From NCBI RefSeq assembly GCF_014526325.1, contig NZ_JACNMJ010000002.1:62001-126000 (forward strand): 64,000 nucleotides of DNA. The letters are read 5' to 3'. Shown here piece after piece: positions 18,094 through 27,430 of this stretch. The position numbers and the translations under genes are program-made. Origin of the DNA: Psychroserpens algicola. Its GTDB lineage: Bacteria; Bacteroidota; Bacteroidia; Flavobacteriales; Flavobacteriaceae. Positions within the stretch are counted from its first letter, which is position 1. Every line of letters starts with the position of its first letter. The notes beneath the pieces are model-generated. The model was not told where the DNA came from. It did not search any database and saw only the letters and a list, made by a program, of their open reading frames with translations.

Positions 18094-19260
18094 CTAATCT
18101 TTTGAAAAATTGATAATATACGACGCCTTCAAAGCAATTATACTGTTGTCAATTTCAAAGGTGTTATTTAAGAAAATAGTGTATTTCTCTTTGGATTTTG
18201 GTTGGTAAAGTAAAGCTAATTCAAATTGCCTGTTAAATTGAACACCAGCTTCAATACCAAAAATAAAACTTTTACGTGTTCCTTCTACATCTCTAAAAAT
18301 AGACTCCTCGTTTTTTACTAATTCATAATTTGTATAGTTAATTCCGAAATTAGCACGAGCAAAAGGATTTAATTTTCTATCACGTAAAAAATAGTATGTT
18401 GGGGATACGTTGATTAAAAAATTAGCTCTGCTAACATCATAAAATTCAACCTCAAATTCTGGAGCTATATTATACGATACTGAAATGTCAAAATATAAGA
18501 TATCTCTCAACTGGTTAAAGTAAGTAGGAGACACATTAAAACTTACAAAAGCACCATAACCTACGTTATTAGATTTAGTACTTTCATTTTGAAGAAAAGG
18601 AATCTGACTATCAAAATTATTGAAGGCTAAAGTGCCACCAAAATCTAGTGAATAAATACTAGGCTGTTTTAGGTATTCTTGTTCTTTTTTCTGTTTGTTT
18701 GAAAGCTGAAAACCGTTAGCATATTCTGGGCATTTGTTATAATTATTTGTTAACTGAATCACCATAGATTCGTTAATATCTTCTTTTTCTATCTGAGATC
18801 TAACTGAGATACAATCTTCAAAAATAAGAGAAAGAATTCCGGCATTGCGACTATTTTTTTTAGAACTTTTGAACGGCTCCAACTTTACAATTTTTGAATT
18901 TCTTGATTCATTTTGAATATAGAAATTTTTAGAATTTATATCCTTATAAAACGATGCTTTACCATCAACTATTAGAATAAACGGATGGATGTATCCTTCG
19001 ACATTAAGTGTTTTGTAAAGGTTGCGTTTTGAATTTATTTTAAAAACAATATTCTCAGAATTGAAAAGATCTATGATTTCTCCACTATCAGAATATTTGA
19101 AGTTAAGCGAATTAGTGTATTCATTTAATTCTTCAGAAAAGAATCCTTTTTTAAACTCGCCATCAACAGAGACCTCTCCTGGAATAGTGAAGTTTTGAGA
19201 AAAGATAAAATTAATGCTAAAAGTAAATAAAAGGGCAAGAGCAAAGTAAGTTTTGATCAT
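18094..19260 (-). CDS. Exported protein with predicted outer-membrane beta-barrel domain
   Basis: 388 residues with a signal peptide ending FIFSQ (about residue 21). Residues 22-190 form a soluble domain with two Cys (ECIS, KCPEY). From about 205 to the end, alternating hydrophobic strands (VGYGAFVSFNVSPTYF, FARANFGINYTNYE, IIALKASYIINFSKD) suggest an 8-10 strand outer-membrane barrel ending in an aromatic-poor C-terminus. It lies 17 bases downstream of the mutase large-subunit gene but has no metabolic link to it. No named family is recognised. Confidence 0.7.
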   Translation of the reverse strand: MIKTYFALALLFTFSINFIFSQNFTIPGEVSVDGEFKKGFFSEELNEYTNSLNFKYSDSGEIIDLFNSENIVFKINSKRNLYKTLNVEGYIHPFILIVDGKASFYKDINSKNFYIQNESRNSKIVKLEPFKSSKKNSRNAGILSLIFEDCISVRSQIEKEDINESMVIQLTNNYNKCPEYANGFQLSNKQKKEQEYLKQPSIYSLDFGGTLAFNNFDSQIPFLQNESTKSNNVGYGAFVSFNVSPTYFNQLRDILYFDISVSYNIAPEFEVEFYDVSRANFLINVSPTYYFLRDRKLNPFARANFGINYTNYELVKNEESIFRDVEGTRKSFIFGIEAGVQFNRQFELALLYQPKSKEKYTIFLNNTFEIDNSIIALKASYIINFSKD

Positions 19261-19277
19261 AAATAGTAGTTTGTTTT

Positions 19278-21401
19278 TTAATCAATTAAGATCTCTAAGA
19301 TTTTGATTGCTGCATCACTAATTTTTGTTCCTGGACCAAATACAGCAACAGCACCAGCATCAAATAAATATTGATAATCCTGCTTAGGAATCACACCACC
19401 AACAATCACCATAATATCCTCTCGGTTGTAATTTTTAAGTTCTTGTATAACTTGAGGTACTAGCGTCTTATGCCCTGCAGCTAAGGATGATACGCCTAAA
19501 ATATGTACGTCATTTTCTACAGCTTGTTTTGCAGCTTCTTTAGGTGTTTGAAATAAAGGGCCGATGTCAACATCAAACCCAACATCTGCATAGCCTGTTG
19601 CGACTACTTTAGCACCACGATCATGGCCATCTTGTCCCATTTTGGCTATCATAATGCGTGGACGCCTTCCATCTTGCTCTGCAAATTTATCGGCTAATTC
19701 TCTAGCTTTTTTAAAGCTTTCGTCATCTTTTATTTCTTTACTATACACACCAGAAAAGGATTTTATTTGTGCTTTATAGCGACCAAATTCAGCTTCTAAA
19801 GCATCACTTATTTCTCCGAGAGTTGCTCGCTCTCGCGCAGCATTAACGGCTAAAGCTAATAAATTTTCTTCGCCTGTACGTGCTGCTTCAGTTAATTTTG
19901 ACAATGCCAGATTTACAGCGTCTGTATTTCTTGTCGCTTTTATATGATTTAAACGTTTAATTTGACCGTTTCTTACCGTTTGGTTATCAACTTCAAGTGT
20001 AGCTATAGGATCTTCTTCCTCTAAACGGTATTTATTTACACCAACAATAATATCTTGGGCAGAGTCAATTCTGGCTTGTTTTCGTGCTGCAGCTTCCTCA
20101 ATTCGTAATTTAGGAATCCCAGCTTCAATAGCTTTGGTCATTCCGCCAAGTTCTTCAACCTCTTCGATAAGTGACCAGGCTTTTTGGGCAATATCATGCG
20201 TTAGTTTTTCAACGTAATAGCTACCAGCCCATGGATCAACAGTTTTGGTTATGCCTGTTTCCTCTTGTAAGAATATTTGCGTGTTTCTGGCAATTCGTGC
20301 CGAAAAATCGGTTGGTAATGCAATAGCTTCATCCAAAGCATTTGTATGCAAACTTTGTGTACCTCCAAAAGCTGCTGCAGCTGCTTCAATGGTTGTTCGC
20401 GCGACATTATTAAACGGATCTTGTTCTGTTAAGCTCCAACCAGAAGTCTGACAATGCGTACGAAGCGCTAATGATTTTTGGTTTTTAGGATTGAATTGAC
20501 TCACTAATTTAGCCCAAAGCATACGAGCCGCTCGCATTTTGGATATTTCCATAAAATGGTTCATGCCGATAGCCCAAAAGAAGGATAAACGTGGTGCAAA
20601 GGTGTCAATATCCATACCTGCTTCAAGACCTTTTTTAATGTATTCTAAACCATCTGCTAAGGTGTAAGCCAATTCGATATCACAGGTTGCACCAGCTTCT
20701 TGCATATGATATCCCGAAATGCTGATACTATTAAATTTGGGCATATGCTTGCTCGTGTATTCAAAAATATCTGAAATGATTTTCATAGAAGGTGTAGGAG
20801 GATAGATGTACGTATTACGAACCATAAACTCCTTCAGAATATCATTTTGAATGGTTCCTGCCAATAGCTCTGGAGCAACACCTTGTTCTTCAGCCGCAAC
20901 GATATAAAACGCCATAATGGGTAATACAGCACCATTCATGGTCATAGACACCGACATCTTATCTAAAGGAATCTGGTCGAATAGGATTTTCATATCCTCA
21001 ACGCTGTCAATGGCAACGCCAGCTTTCCCAACATCACCTACCACACGTTCGTGGTCAGAATCATAGCCACGATGAGTCGCCAAATCAAATGCCACAGATA
21101 GGCCTTTTTGACCAGCAGCCAAGTTTCTTCTGTAAAAGGCATTACTGTCTTCAGCAGTAGAAAAACCTGCATACTGACGTATAGTCCAAGGGCGTCTAAC
21201 ATACATAGTCGAATATGGTCCACGTAGGTTTGGTGCTATTCCGGCAATAAAGTTTAAGTGCTCTACATCTTCAAGATCAGATTTAGAATATGAAGGTTTT
21301 ACCAGGATGTCTTCAGCAGTTTTGAAAGACGGATTGGTATTGGCCTTTCTGACATTAGCCTTTGTATTGATTTTTAAATGTTGGAGGTTTTTTCTCGTCA
21401 T
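19278..21401 (-). CDS. scpA: Methylmalonyl-CoA mutase large (catalytic) subunit
   Basis: 707 residues. It isomerises succinyl-CoA and (R)-methylmalonyl-CoA with adenosylcobalamin. The TIM barrel begins with [17 protein letters not shown] and [16 protein letters not shown]. The C-terminal cobalamin domain holds the lower-ligand His in [11 protein letters not shown] near residue 590. The large chain is therefore complete by itself for cofactor binding. Its start overlaps the stop of a small lipoprotein gene by 4 bases; the small subunit lies two genes upstream. Confidence 0.96.
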   Translation of the reverse strand: MTRKNLQHLKINTKANVRKANTNPSFKTAEDILVKPSYSKSDLEDVEHLNFIAGIAPNLRGPYSTMYVRRPWTIRQYAGFSTAEDSNAFYRRNLAAGQKGLSVAFDLATHRGYDSDHERVVGDVGKAGVAIDSVEDMKILFDQIPLDKMSVSMTMNGAVLPIMAFYIVAAEEQGVAPELLAGTIQNDILKEFMVRNTYIYPPTPSMKIISDIFEYTSKHMPKFNSISISGYHMQEAGATCDIELAYTLADGLEYIKKGLEAGMDIDTFAPRLSFFWAIGMNHFMEISKMRAARMLWAKLVSQFNPKNQKSLALRTHCQTSGWSLTEQDPFNNVARTTIEAAAAAFGGTQSLHTNALDEAIALPTDFSARIARNTQIFLQEETGITKTVDPWAGSYYVEKLTHDIAQKAWSLIEEVEELGGMTKAIEAGIPKLRIEEAAARKQARIDSAQDIIVGVNKYRLEEEDPIATLEVDNQTVRNGQIKRLNHIKATRNTDAVNLALSKLTEAARTGEENLLALAVNAARERATLGEISDALEAEFGRYKAQIKSFSGVYSKEIKDDESFKKARELADKFAEQDGRRPRIMIAKMGQDGHDRGAKVVATGYADVGFDVDIGPLFQTPKEAAKQAVENDVHILGVSSLAAGHKTLVPQVIQELKNYNREDIMVIVGGVIPKQDYQYLFDAGAVAVFGPGTKISDAAIKILEILID

Positions 21402-22006
21402 TTCACAACTATTTTTTCTATAAATGAATTATAGTTTTTATTTGTGTTTGAAAATATATCTATTGAAAATGTCTTATAGTTTGATGAAATAAAATATACT
21501 GTATTGTAAGTGCTATAATCATTCTCATCTGTTAATCTGTATGCAGCCTTAAAAACTTTAGTTTTGTAAGTATCTGAATAACCAGCAGTTATTTTTTCAC
21601 AATTCATATCAAATAACTCAGCATAACTATTGCAGGAACTTGATAGTATTCCCAAAATTTGAGATGATTCTTCTTTACTAAACGGTAAATATGATCCCAT
21701 TTTCACGCTGATTAAAGTTGATGAGGCTAAGTCTTTAAAAAAATAAATATGTCCTTTAGAGTATTTTAAATAGTTAAATCGTTTTCTCTCAATTCGTTTT
21801 TCTTCTGAATCAGGCAAATTACTTATAACCTTATCGTATTCCTCTTCAGAAAATCTTTCAAAATAGGCAGGTAAAAAAAGTTTAATATTATCGTTATCTA
21901 GTTCAAAGTATTCTCCAACAACATCATTCTCTTTTTTCTTTACAGAAGCTTCTTTACAATTTGAAAAAATAAGACAAACTACTATAAAAATCAGTCTGAA
22001 ATTCAT
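21398..22006 (-). CDS. Lipoprotein, unknown function (between mutase subunits)
   Basis: 202 residues with a lipoprotein signal ([15 protein letters not shown], Cys at about 17). The mature part is charged and mixed alpha/beta, with no recognised motif. It sits in the mutase transcription unit, overlapping the large-subunit start by 4 bases and following the next lipoprotein by 3 bases. The overlaps make cotranslation likely, but a cell-envelope lipoprotein has no evident role in a cytosolic mutase. Confidence 0.7.
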   Translation of the reverse strand: MNFRLIFIVVCLIFSNCKEASVKKKENDVVGEYFELDNDNIKLFLPAYFERFSEEEYDKVISNLPDSEEKRIERKRFNYLKYSKGHIYFFKDLASSTLISVKMGSYLPFSKEESSQILGILSSSCNSYAELFDMNCEKITAGYSDTYKTKVFKAAYRLTDENDYSTYNTVYFISSNYKTFSIDIFSNTNKNYNSFIEKIVVK

Positions 22007-22009
22007 TAA

Positions 22010-22669
22010 TTAATGATTATGTCCATCATGAGATGAATGCTCTTTCAACCCGCTATTTTCCTCATAATTATCATCTTTAGATTGTTTGTTAAAGTCTACA
22101 TCATATAATTTTCCGTAAAACAACTCTAAGGCAACATACGTTGCTAAATACTTATCATCTTTCATCCCGAAAGTTTTACGTTTTAATTGGTCACCAAACA
22201 TACGTAGACTCATACTTTTTGTATCAATTAATGCATTATAGGTCTTGCTTAGTGGCTCATCTGCAATTTCATTTCCAATACACTTAAAAAGTGGATGGTT
22301 AAAATTTAAACGGCTACCATCCGGATTAGTAGTCCACAAGCTTTTATCTTGTTTTAAAGCTTCAAATACTTGTTTAGAATGTTCTGATACCATTTTAGGA
22401 TAATCTGCAACACCAGTTAATGACTGACTTACAAACAGACTATAGGCTCTTGAATATATAGGTTTATCAGGTGTGTAAAAATTAAGAATATCATCTTCAA
22501 AAGCAAAGAGAGCCTCCTGAATCAGTGTATTATCAACACCATCACAATCGATGACTTGTGTTCGCGATGCGTGTTTATAATCAAGTTTTACTTTGTCTTG
22601 TTGAGACCCATCTTGTTTGCAATTAAAAAGGCATAGACCTATTGCTATGAGCGCTAATTTTATTTTCAT
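22010..22669 (-). CDS. Lipoprotein with His-rich C-terminus
   Basis: 219 residues with a lipoprotein signal (LIAIGLCLFNCKQD, Cys at about 17). The C-terminal tail ends in EHSSHDGHNH, a possible metal-binding stretch. The core is mostly helical with conserved-looking acidic and aromatic residues; no family is recognised. It lies 10 bases after the small-subunit stop and 3 bases before the next lipoprotein. Metal binding is inferred from composition alone. Confidence 0.7.
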   Translation of the reverse strand: MKIKLALIAIGLCLFNCKQDGSQQDKVKLDYKHASRTQVIDCDGVDNTLIQEALFAFEDDILNFYTPDKPIYSRAYSLFVSQSLTGVADYPKMVSEHSKQVFEALKQDKSLWTTNPDGSRLNFNHPLFKCIGNEIADEPLSKTYNALIDTKSMSLRMFGDQLKRKTFGMKDDKYLATYVALELFYGKLYDVDFNKQSKDDNYEENSGLKEHSSHDGHNH

Positions 22670-22679
22670 AATTTTTAAT

Positions 22680-24041
22680 TTATTCGGTTTTAAGTCGTTC
22701 TTGTTCTATCTTTTCGGCGAGGCGTTTTTCAATAATTGGTGCTATTAAGGTTTTAACTGGATTGGATTTTACAAAAGGATAAATTTCCAAATCCTGCTTC
22801 ATTTTATCATCTGCATTCGGATGTTTATTGGTACCTAACAATACCAGTTCGCCAGTATCAAACTGTTGTTGTTCCTTTTGAGCACTTTCTTTTATTTTTT
22901 TCTGAATAGTGCCTTCTTTTAAATGAGATAGAAATCCACCACCTGCTTCAATAGCTTTAAATACGTCCAGAGCTTTATCAGAAAGCTGAGATGTTAAACT
23001 TTCAATATAATATGCACCATCAGAAGGATTATCAACCTTATCAAAATAACTCTCGTGTTTTAAAACCAGAAGCTGATTACGGGAGATACGTTCTCCAAAC
23101 TCATTATCTTTATGATAAATCGCATCGTAAGGCATATTAGAAATTCGATTTGCACCACCTAAAATTGCACTCATACATTCTGTAGTCGTACGTAACATAT
23201 TTGTATTGTAATCGTAAATTGTTTTGTTTCGCTTCGTTGGTGTTGCATGTATCGTACAAACGGCATTCATAGCATATTCAGTTGCCAAAGTTGTATGTAA
23301 TACTCGTAGCGCTCTTAGTTTCGCAATTTCAAGAAAGTAATTGGTGCCGACAGACACATTATAAATAACGTTTAGGCTTTCTTTTTGGTTGTCATCAAGC
23401 AAGTCTTTAAAATGATTGAAGTACTCATTTAAATGCGCTAGGGCATAGGCTAATTGTTGCACTATATGAGCACCAGCATTTTGGTAAACGTCCAGATTAA
23501 TACTGATGGTATTGGTTTGTTTGACTATGCTTTCAAAATGTTTATGATCGTCTTTTAAGTTATGGTACCAATTTCCGGTTTTTGCCAAATGCCCAATAAT
23601 ATCAACGGAAATAGTTATGTTTTCCGAAGAAGGGATTGTACTGATATATTCCGACGAAAGACATTGTAATTCCAGGGAAATAGGAGTCCTGCTAAGGTCT
23701 ATTCCTTTTAGTAGTTGTTCAATAGAAACAGTTTCAGAAGGAATAATAAATTCAATAGTTTCGGCACCTCTGGAAATGGCATCAACAGCTTTGGCGTTAG
23801 ATTTTTCAGTATTTGCCACATATATGGACTGGCAAATTTTAAACTCACTTGCCTTAGATTCTGGAATTTTCAGAACATCATCAAATTCATCAGCGTGATA
23901 AAAAGGCTTCACATCAATGCCTTCATTGGTGTGCCAAATTAAAGTCTTATTATAGTCAGCTCCCTTTAAATCGGCTTGAATTTTTTGCTTCCATTGTTTT
24001 GATGAGACTTCTGAAAACTCCTTAAATAATACTTTACTCAT
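22680..24041 (-). CDS. Methylmalonyl-CoA mutase small (beta) subunit, short form
   Basis: 453 residues from the ATG at 24041 (MSKVLFKEFSEVSSKQW); an in-frame ATG 12 bases earlier is possible. It shows the mutase barrel pattern (FLEIAKLRALRVLHTTLA, and AILGGANRISNMPYDAIY near 290). Classic small subunits of about 620-640 residues carry a degenerate cobalamin-like domain at the C-terminus; here the protein stops soon after the barrel. The small subunit is non-catalytic in studied enzymes. It overlaps the DivIC-type gene by 8 bases and is separated from scpA by two lipoprotein genes. Confidence 0.9.
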   Translation of the reverse strand: MSKVLFKEFSEVSSKQWKQKIQADLKGADYNKTLIWHTNEGIDVKPFYHADEFDDVLKIPESKASEFKICQSIYVANTEKSNAKAVDAISRGAETIEFIIPSETVSIEQLLKGIDLSRTPISLELQCLSSEYISTIPSSENITISVDIIGHLAKTGNWYHNLKDDHKHFESIVKQTNTISINLDVYQNAGAHIVQQLAYALAHLNEYFNHFKDLLDDNQKESLNVIYNVSVGTNYFLEIAKLRALRVLHTTLATEYAMNAVCTIHATPTKRNKTIYDYNTNMLRTTTECMSAILGGANRISNMPYDAIYHKDNEFGERISRNQLLVLKHESYFDKVDNPSDGAYYIESLTSQLSDKALDVFKAIEAGGGFLSHLKEGTIQKKIKESAQKEQQQFDTGELVLLGTNKHPNADDKMKQDLEIYPFVKSNPVKTLIAPIIEKRLAEKIEQERLKTE

Positions 24042-24339
24042 CTTTTTTCTCAAGGTTTAAGCTGTCTTCATATTCAATAATGTAAATGTCTTCATTATCC
24101 TTCTTCATATAATATTTTTCTCTTGCTAATTTCTCAACACCCTCGTCAGTACTCAGTTCTTTAATTGCCTTTTTATCTTTTTCAATTTCCTTTTTATAAT
24201 AATCTTTTTCGTTTTCTAAATCTTCGATATCTTGATTTAATTCACGATGAATAAGTAACGAGTTTGAATCGATAAATAGCATCCATATCGCAAAAACGAT
24301 AAAAACAATCACAAATATGTTCTTTAAGTACTTGAGCAT
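24034..24339 (-). CDS. Septum formation initiator (FtsB/DivIC) family protein
   Basis: 101 residues: short cytosolic N-terminus, one membrane helix (IFVIVFIVFAIWMLFID, about 8-25), then a coiled coil (residues 30-65) and the family end with EKLAREKYYMKKDNEDIYIIEY. FtsB/DivIC joins FtsL and FtsQ/DivIB in the divisome. Overlap of one base with the upstream uridine kinase and 8 bases with the downstream mutase subunit indicates an operon. Confidence 0.92.
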   Translation of the reverse strand: MLKYLKNIFVIVFIVFAIWMLFIDSNSLLIHRELNQDIEDLENEKDYYKKEIEKDKKAIKELSTDEGVEKLAREKYYMKKDNEDIYIIEYEDSLNLEKKDE

Positions 24340-24947
24340 TAATTTAATTTTTCGTTGATAATAGTTTTTACTATATCAACTGCAACTGTATTGTATTTGT
24401 TGTTTGGTATGATAATATCTGCATACTCTTTCATAGGTTCAATAAATTGCTGATGCATTGGTTTAAGTGTCGATTGATATCGACTTAACACTTCGTCTAT
24501 ATCACGCCCACGCTCAGAAATATCACGTTTTAAACGTCGTATTAAACGTTCATCACTATCGGCATGCACAAAGATTTTAATATCAAACATTTCCCTTAAT
24601 TCTGGGTTTGTTAATATTAAAATACCTTCAACAATCATTACTTTTCTTGGATTAGTTGTAATGGTGTCACCAGTTCTGTTATGTTTTACAAACGAATATA
24701 CAGGTTGATCAACAGGTTTTCCTTTTCGTAATTCTCCAAGATGTGCTTCAAGCAATTCGAAGTCAATAGATCGTGGATGGTCAAAATTTATTTTTTTACG
24801 TTCTTCAAAACTCAAGTGTGAGGTATCCATATAATACGAATCTTGAGATATCACGCCAACTTCACCTTCTGGTAATTCGTTAAGTATCTGATTTACAACA
24901 GTTGTTTTGCCACATCCTGTTCCACCAGCTATTCCAATTATGAGCAT
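24339..24947 (-). CDS. udk: Uridine kinase
   Basis: 202 residues, full length. P-loop GGTGCGKTT at residues 8-16, SQDSYYMD near 35, FDHPRSIDFELL near 55, and VEGILILTN near 105. It phosphorylates uridine and cytidine to UMP and CMP for pyrimidine salvage. It is the first gene of the udk-divIC-mutase unit. Confidence 0.95.
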   Translation of the reverse strand: MLIIGIAGGTGCGKTTVVNQILNELPEGEVGVISQDSYYMDTSHLSFEERKKINFDHPRSIDFELLEAHLGELRKGKPVDQPVYSFVKHNRTGDTITTNPRKVMIVEGILILTNPELREMFDIKIFVHADSDERLIRRLKRDISERGRDIDEVLSRYQSTLKPMHQQFIEPMKEYADIIIPNNKYNTVAVDIVKTIINEKLN

Positions 24948-24972
24948 ATTTTATATCTAAGTTTAACTTGAG

Positions 24973-24980
24973 CAAATTTA
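24973..24980 (-). promoter_or_regulatory. Probable -7 promoter box of udk
   Basis: On the minus strand the bases read TAAATTTG, matching TAnnTTTG, 25 bases before the udk ATG. The -33 element is poor. Confidence 0.35.
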
Positions 24981-24997
24981 GTAATAATGATATAAAA

Positions 24998-25453
24998 TCA
25001 TTCTTCTATTTTTGAAACTTCTTTAGCGGTTATTAAATTAGAGTTTGAATTTCCCCAACTGTTGGTGATATAGTTCATAACATCAGCAATTTCAGAATCT
25101 TCCAGTCCTAATGGCGTCATTGTTCCGTTATATGTTATCCCATTTACAGTGATTTCTCCAGATTGTCCGTATTTGATTGATTTAATACTTTCAATACGAT
25201 TATTCATAAGGTAATCCGACTTTGCTAAAGGTGGAAACGCTTTTGGCACACCTTTGCCATTTGGCATGTGACAACTCACACAGAAATCGGTGTAAATAAC
25301 TTTCCCGCGTTTCATGCTTTCAGTTAAATCTGGATCTTGTTGCGTTTTAGATGCTATTGTCTCATCAACTTTTGAAATGTCTTGCTTTTTTTCTGAAGAA
25401 TTACAAGAGACAAATAGAGCTACTGTTATTATAGTGATGACTTTTAATTTCAT
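24998..25453 (-). CDS. Lipoprotein c-type cytochrome
   Basis: 151 residues. Lipoprotein signal ALFVSCNSS (Cys at about 17), a linker, then one cytochrome c domain with heme motif CVSCH at residues 58-62, followed by MPNGKGVPKAFPPLAKSDYL. The later GTMTPLGLEDSEIADVMNYI contains a candidate axial Met. It overlaps the stop of the PQQ-type dehydrogenase by 4 bases, so it is likely the dehydrogenase's periplasmic electron acceptor. Confidence 0.92.
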   Translation of the reverse strand: MKLKVITIITVALFVSCNSSEKKQDISKVDETIASKTQQDPDLTESMKRGKVIYTDFCVSCHMPNGKGVPKAFPPLAKSDYLMNNRIESIKSIKYGQSGEITVNGITYNGTMTPLGLEDSEIADVMNYITNSWGNSNSNLITAKEVSKIEE

Positions 25454-26556
25454 TTTGTTTTTATGAGTTTTACGATTCCTAGATTTTCAATTCCAACATA
25501 GATATATCCGTCAGGACCTTGGTTTACTGAACGTACACGCCCTAAACCATCAAGAAGACGTTCTTCTTTAACGATTTTTCCATCTTTAATATAACAGTTA
25601 TCTAAGTACTGAAATTTTAATGAGCCTACCAATAAATTTCCTTTCCATCCTTTGTATTTATCGCTTGAAATAAATTCCATACCACTTGGAGCAATAGAAG
25701 GCACCCAGTAGTGAAGAGGTTGTTCCATACCAGGTTGAGCCGTTTTATCGGTGATTTTGGTGCCAATATAATTTACACCATAAGTAATTACTGGCCAGCC
25801 ATAATTTTTTCCAGATGCAATAATATTGATTTCGTCTCCACCTTTAGGACCGTGTTCGTGAGTCCATATCTCACGGGTTTCTGGATGTATGACCATGCCT
25901 TGCGGATTGCGATGACCATAGGAATAAATAGCTGTTTTTGCATTTTTTTCACCAATAAACGGATTATCATCAGGAATAGAGCCGTCATCATTTAAACGAT
26001 AAACTTTACCGCCGTCACGAGTGATATCTTGTGGATTTTCATCACGATTACCACGCTCCCCAATTGTAAAATACACATAACCTTGGTCATCAAACACTAT
26101 GCGCGATCCAAAATGCTGACCTCTGGTTGTGTTTGGTGTTGCTTTATATAATACTTCTTTTTCAATCAAGTTATTATCCTTTAATTTGGCACGCATCAAT
26201 GCTGTATGTCCGCCTTTTTCTTCACCTTCAGAAGACGCATAAGTCAAGTAAATCCAACCATTTGTCTTATAATCAGGATGAAGTTTTATATCTAGCAAGC
26301 CACCTTGACCACGATTGTAAACAGAGGGAACACCTTTTATTTCTGTTTTAATTCCATTCTTAAAATGAATAATTTTTCCAGCTTTCTCATTTATAAGCAT
26401 TGAATTATCTGGCAGAAAGATAAATGCCCAGGGGTTATTTAGTTCTGAAACAACCACTTCATGCGAATGATTATTATTAATAGGTGTTTTGTCTTGAGCA
26501 CAAGTTAAAAGACTTATCAAACTGATAATGAATACGGATTGACTAACAAATTTCAT
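25450..26556 (-). CDS. PQQ-dependent sugar (aldose) dehydrogenase, lipoprotein
   Basis: 368 residues. Lipoprotein-like signal (SLISLLTCAQD, Cys at about 19), then the six-bladed propeller of soluble glucose dehydrogenase-like enzymes: NPWAFIFLPD, GQGGLLDIKLHPDY, SYGHRNPQGMVIHP and WTHEHGPKGGDEINII. The family oxidises aldoses with PQQ in the periplasm. The next gene is a lipoprotein cytochrome c that overlaps it, so both partners would sit on the membrane. No PQQ synthesis gene is in the window. Confidence 0.9.
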   Translation of the reverse strand: MKFVSQSVFIISLISLLTCAQDKTPINNNHSHEVVVSELNNPWAFIFLPDNSMLINEKAGKIIHFKNGIKTEIKGVPSVYNRGQGGLLDIKLHPDYKTNGWIYLTYASSEGEEKGGHTALMRAKLKDNNLIEKEVLYKATPNTTRGQHFGSRIVFDDQGYVYFTIGERGNRDENPQDITRDGGKVYRLNDDGSIPDDNPFIGEKNAKTAIYSYGHRNPQGMVIHPETREIWTHEHGPKGGDEINIIASGKNYGWPVITYGVNYIGTKITDKTAQPGMEQPLHYWVPSIAPSGMEFISSDKYKGWKGNLLVGSLKFQYLDNCYIKDGKIVKEERLLDGLGRVRSVNQGPDGYIYVGIENLGIVKLIKTK

Positions 26557-26592
26557 TAAAATAAATTTTATGCTTAAATTTAATAATAAAAG

Positions 26593-26624
26593 TTGTCAAC
26601 TTTTAAAGAAAAGATATATATTTG
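26593..26624 (+). promoter_or_regulatory. Promoter of the tRNA-Pro/tRNA-Arg unit
   Basis: TATATTTG at 26617-26624 is an exact TAnnTTTG -7 box, with TTG at 26593-26595 as a -33 element 21 bases upstream. Transcription would begin about 50 bases before tRNA-Pro. Confidence 0.65.
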
Positions 26625-26681
26625 CACCTCGAATTTTTAGAGAAATTAAATTTTAATTCCTCAAAAAAGTTGATAACCATT

Positions 26682-26756
26682 CGGGGTGTAGCGTAGCCCG
26701 GTTATCGCGCCGCGTTTGGGACGCGGAGGTCGCAGGTTCGAATCCTGCCACCCCGA
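26682..26756 (+). tRNA. tRNA-Pro(TGG)
   Basis: 75 bases without encoded CCA. Acceptor CGGGGTG pairs with CACCCCG; D stem GCG/CGC; anticodon stem CCGCG/CGCGG around loop TTTGGGA, anticodon TGG; T arm GCAGG-TTCGAAT-CCTGC; discriminator A. All four stems close. Confidence 0.97.
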
Positions 26757-26765
26757 CACAATTGA

Positions 26766-26839
26766 GGGCTCTTAGCTCAGCTGGATAGAGCACCTCCCTT
26801 CTAAGGAGGCGGTCGAAGGTTCGAATCCTTCAGGGCTCA
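26766..26839 (+). tRNA. tRNA-Arg(TCT)
   Basis: 74 bases without encoded CCA, 9 bases after tRNA-Pro. Acceptor GGGCTCT pairs with AGGGCTC using two G-U pairs; anticodon stem CCTCC/GGAGG around loop CTTCTAA, anticodon TCT; T arm GAAGG-TTCGAAT-CCTTC; discriminator A. Confidence 0.97.
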
Positions 26840-26842
26840 CAG

Positions 26843-26880
26843 AATCCCTTTCATGTATTTGGAAGGGATTTCTTGTTTTT
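26843..26880 (+). terminator. Rho-independent terminator after tRNA-Arg
   Basis: AATCCCTTTC pairs with GGAAGGGATT (10 pairs including one G-U) around an 8-base loop, followed by TCTTGTTTTT. It begins 3 bases after the tRNA. Confidence 0.8.
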
Positions 26881-27430
26881 ATTCAAAAATGAAACCATAA
26901 ACAATTTAGCTATAAGTAAGGTGAACTATCTAAAAGCGAAACTAAAATTCTTATTGTCATATTTGAAGTCGGAATGGGATTTTGATGATTATCCTATTGA
27001 AACTTGGAAAAATCATAGTACAGAGCAAAATGATGTCGAATTTGGAGCAAGATTCTCCAATTGGTCAGGTCTATTCGCTTATGGCAACACTAAATATCAA
27101 GCTATTGAAAATTTAAAGATTCAGTTTATAGATTATAAAAAGAATCATCAAGAATTACCCAGACCCGGAGCCAACGTTCCTTTTGAGTTTGTTGAAAACG
27201 TACGAATACAAAACTATGAATCTATAGCTGTTGATTTTTTTGACAAGATTATAGGAATTGGTTTTTATAATTGCTATATCTCAGACTTAACGTCTTTACA
27301 TGAATTTGATTTGGATTTGGAACCTACACTCAAGAAAATTGAGTCTGAATATGGTATAACACCAATTGATAGTGATTTATTTCTAGCAGACATTTTTGAG
27401 TTGATTCATAACAAAAAAAGCAGTTCATAA
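26873..27430 (+). CDS. Unknown protein with HicB-like region
   Basis: Up to 185 residues. The earliest start, TTG at 26873, lies inside the T-tract of the tRNA terminator, so the GTG at 26921 (giving 169 residues, MNYLKAKLKFLL) is more plausible. Around residues 57-82 the sequence FGARFSNWSGLFAYGNTKYQ, then AIENLK and later ELPRPG, follows the spacing of HicB-type antitoxin domains (F.D..G..A.G.T..EA..N). The C-terminal half is unrelated and acidic. No HicA toxin lies beside it. It has lower G+C than its neighbours by eye. HicB relation is inference. Confidence 0.6.
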   Translation: MFLFKNETINNLAISKVNYLKAKLKFLLSYLKSEWDFDDYPIETWKNHSTEQNDVEFGARFSNWSGLFAYGNTKYQAIENLKIQFIDYKKNHQELPRPGANVPFEFVENVRIQNYESIAVDFFDKIIGIGFYNCYISDLTSLHEFDLDLEPTLKKIESEYGITPIDSDLFLADIFELIHNKKSSS

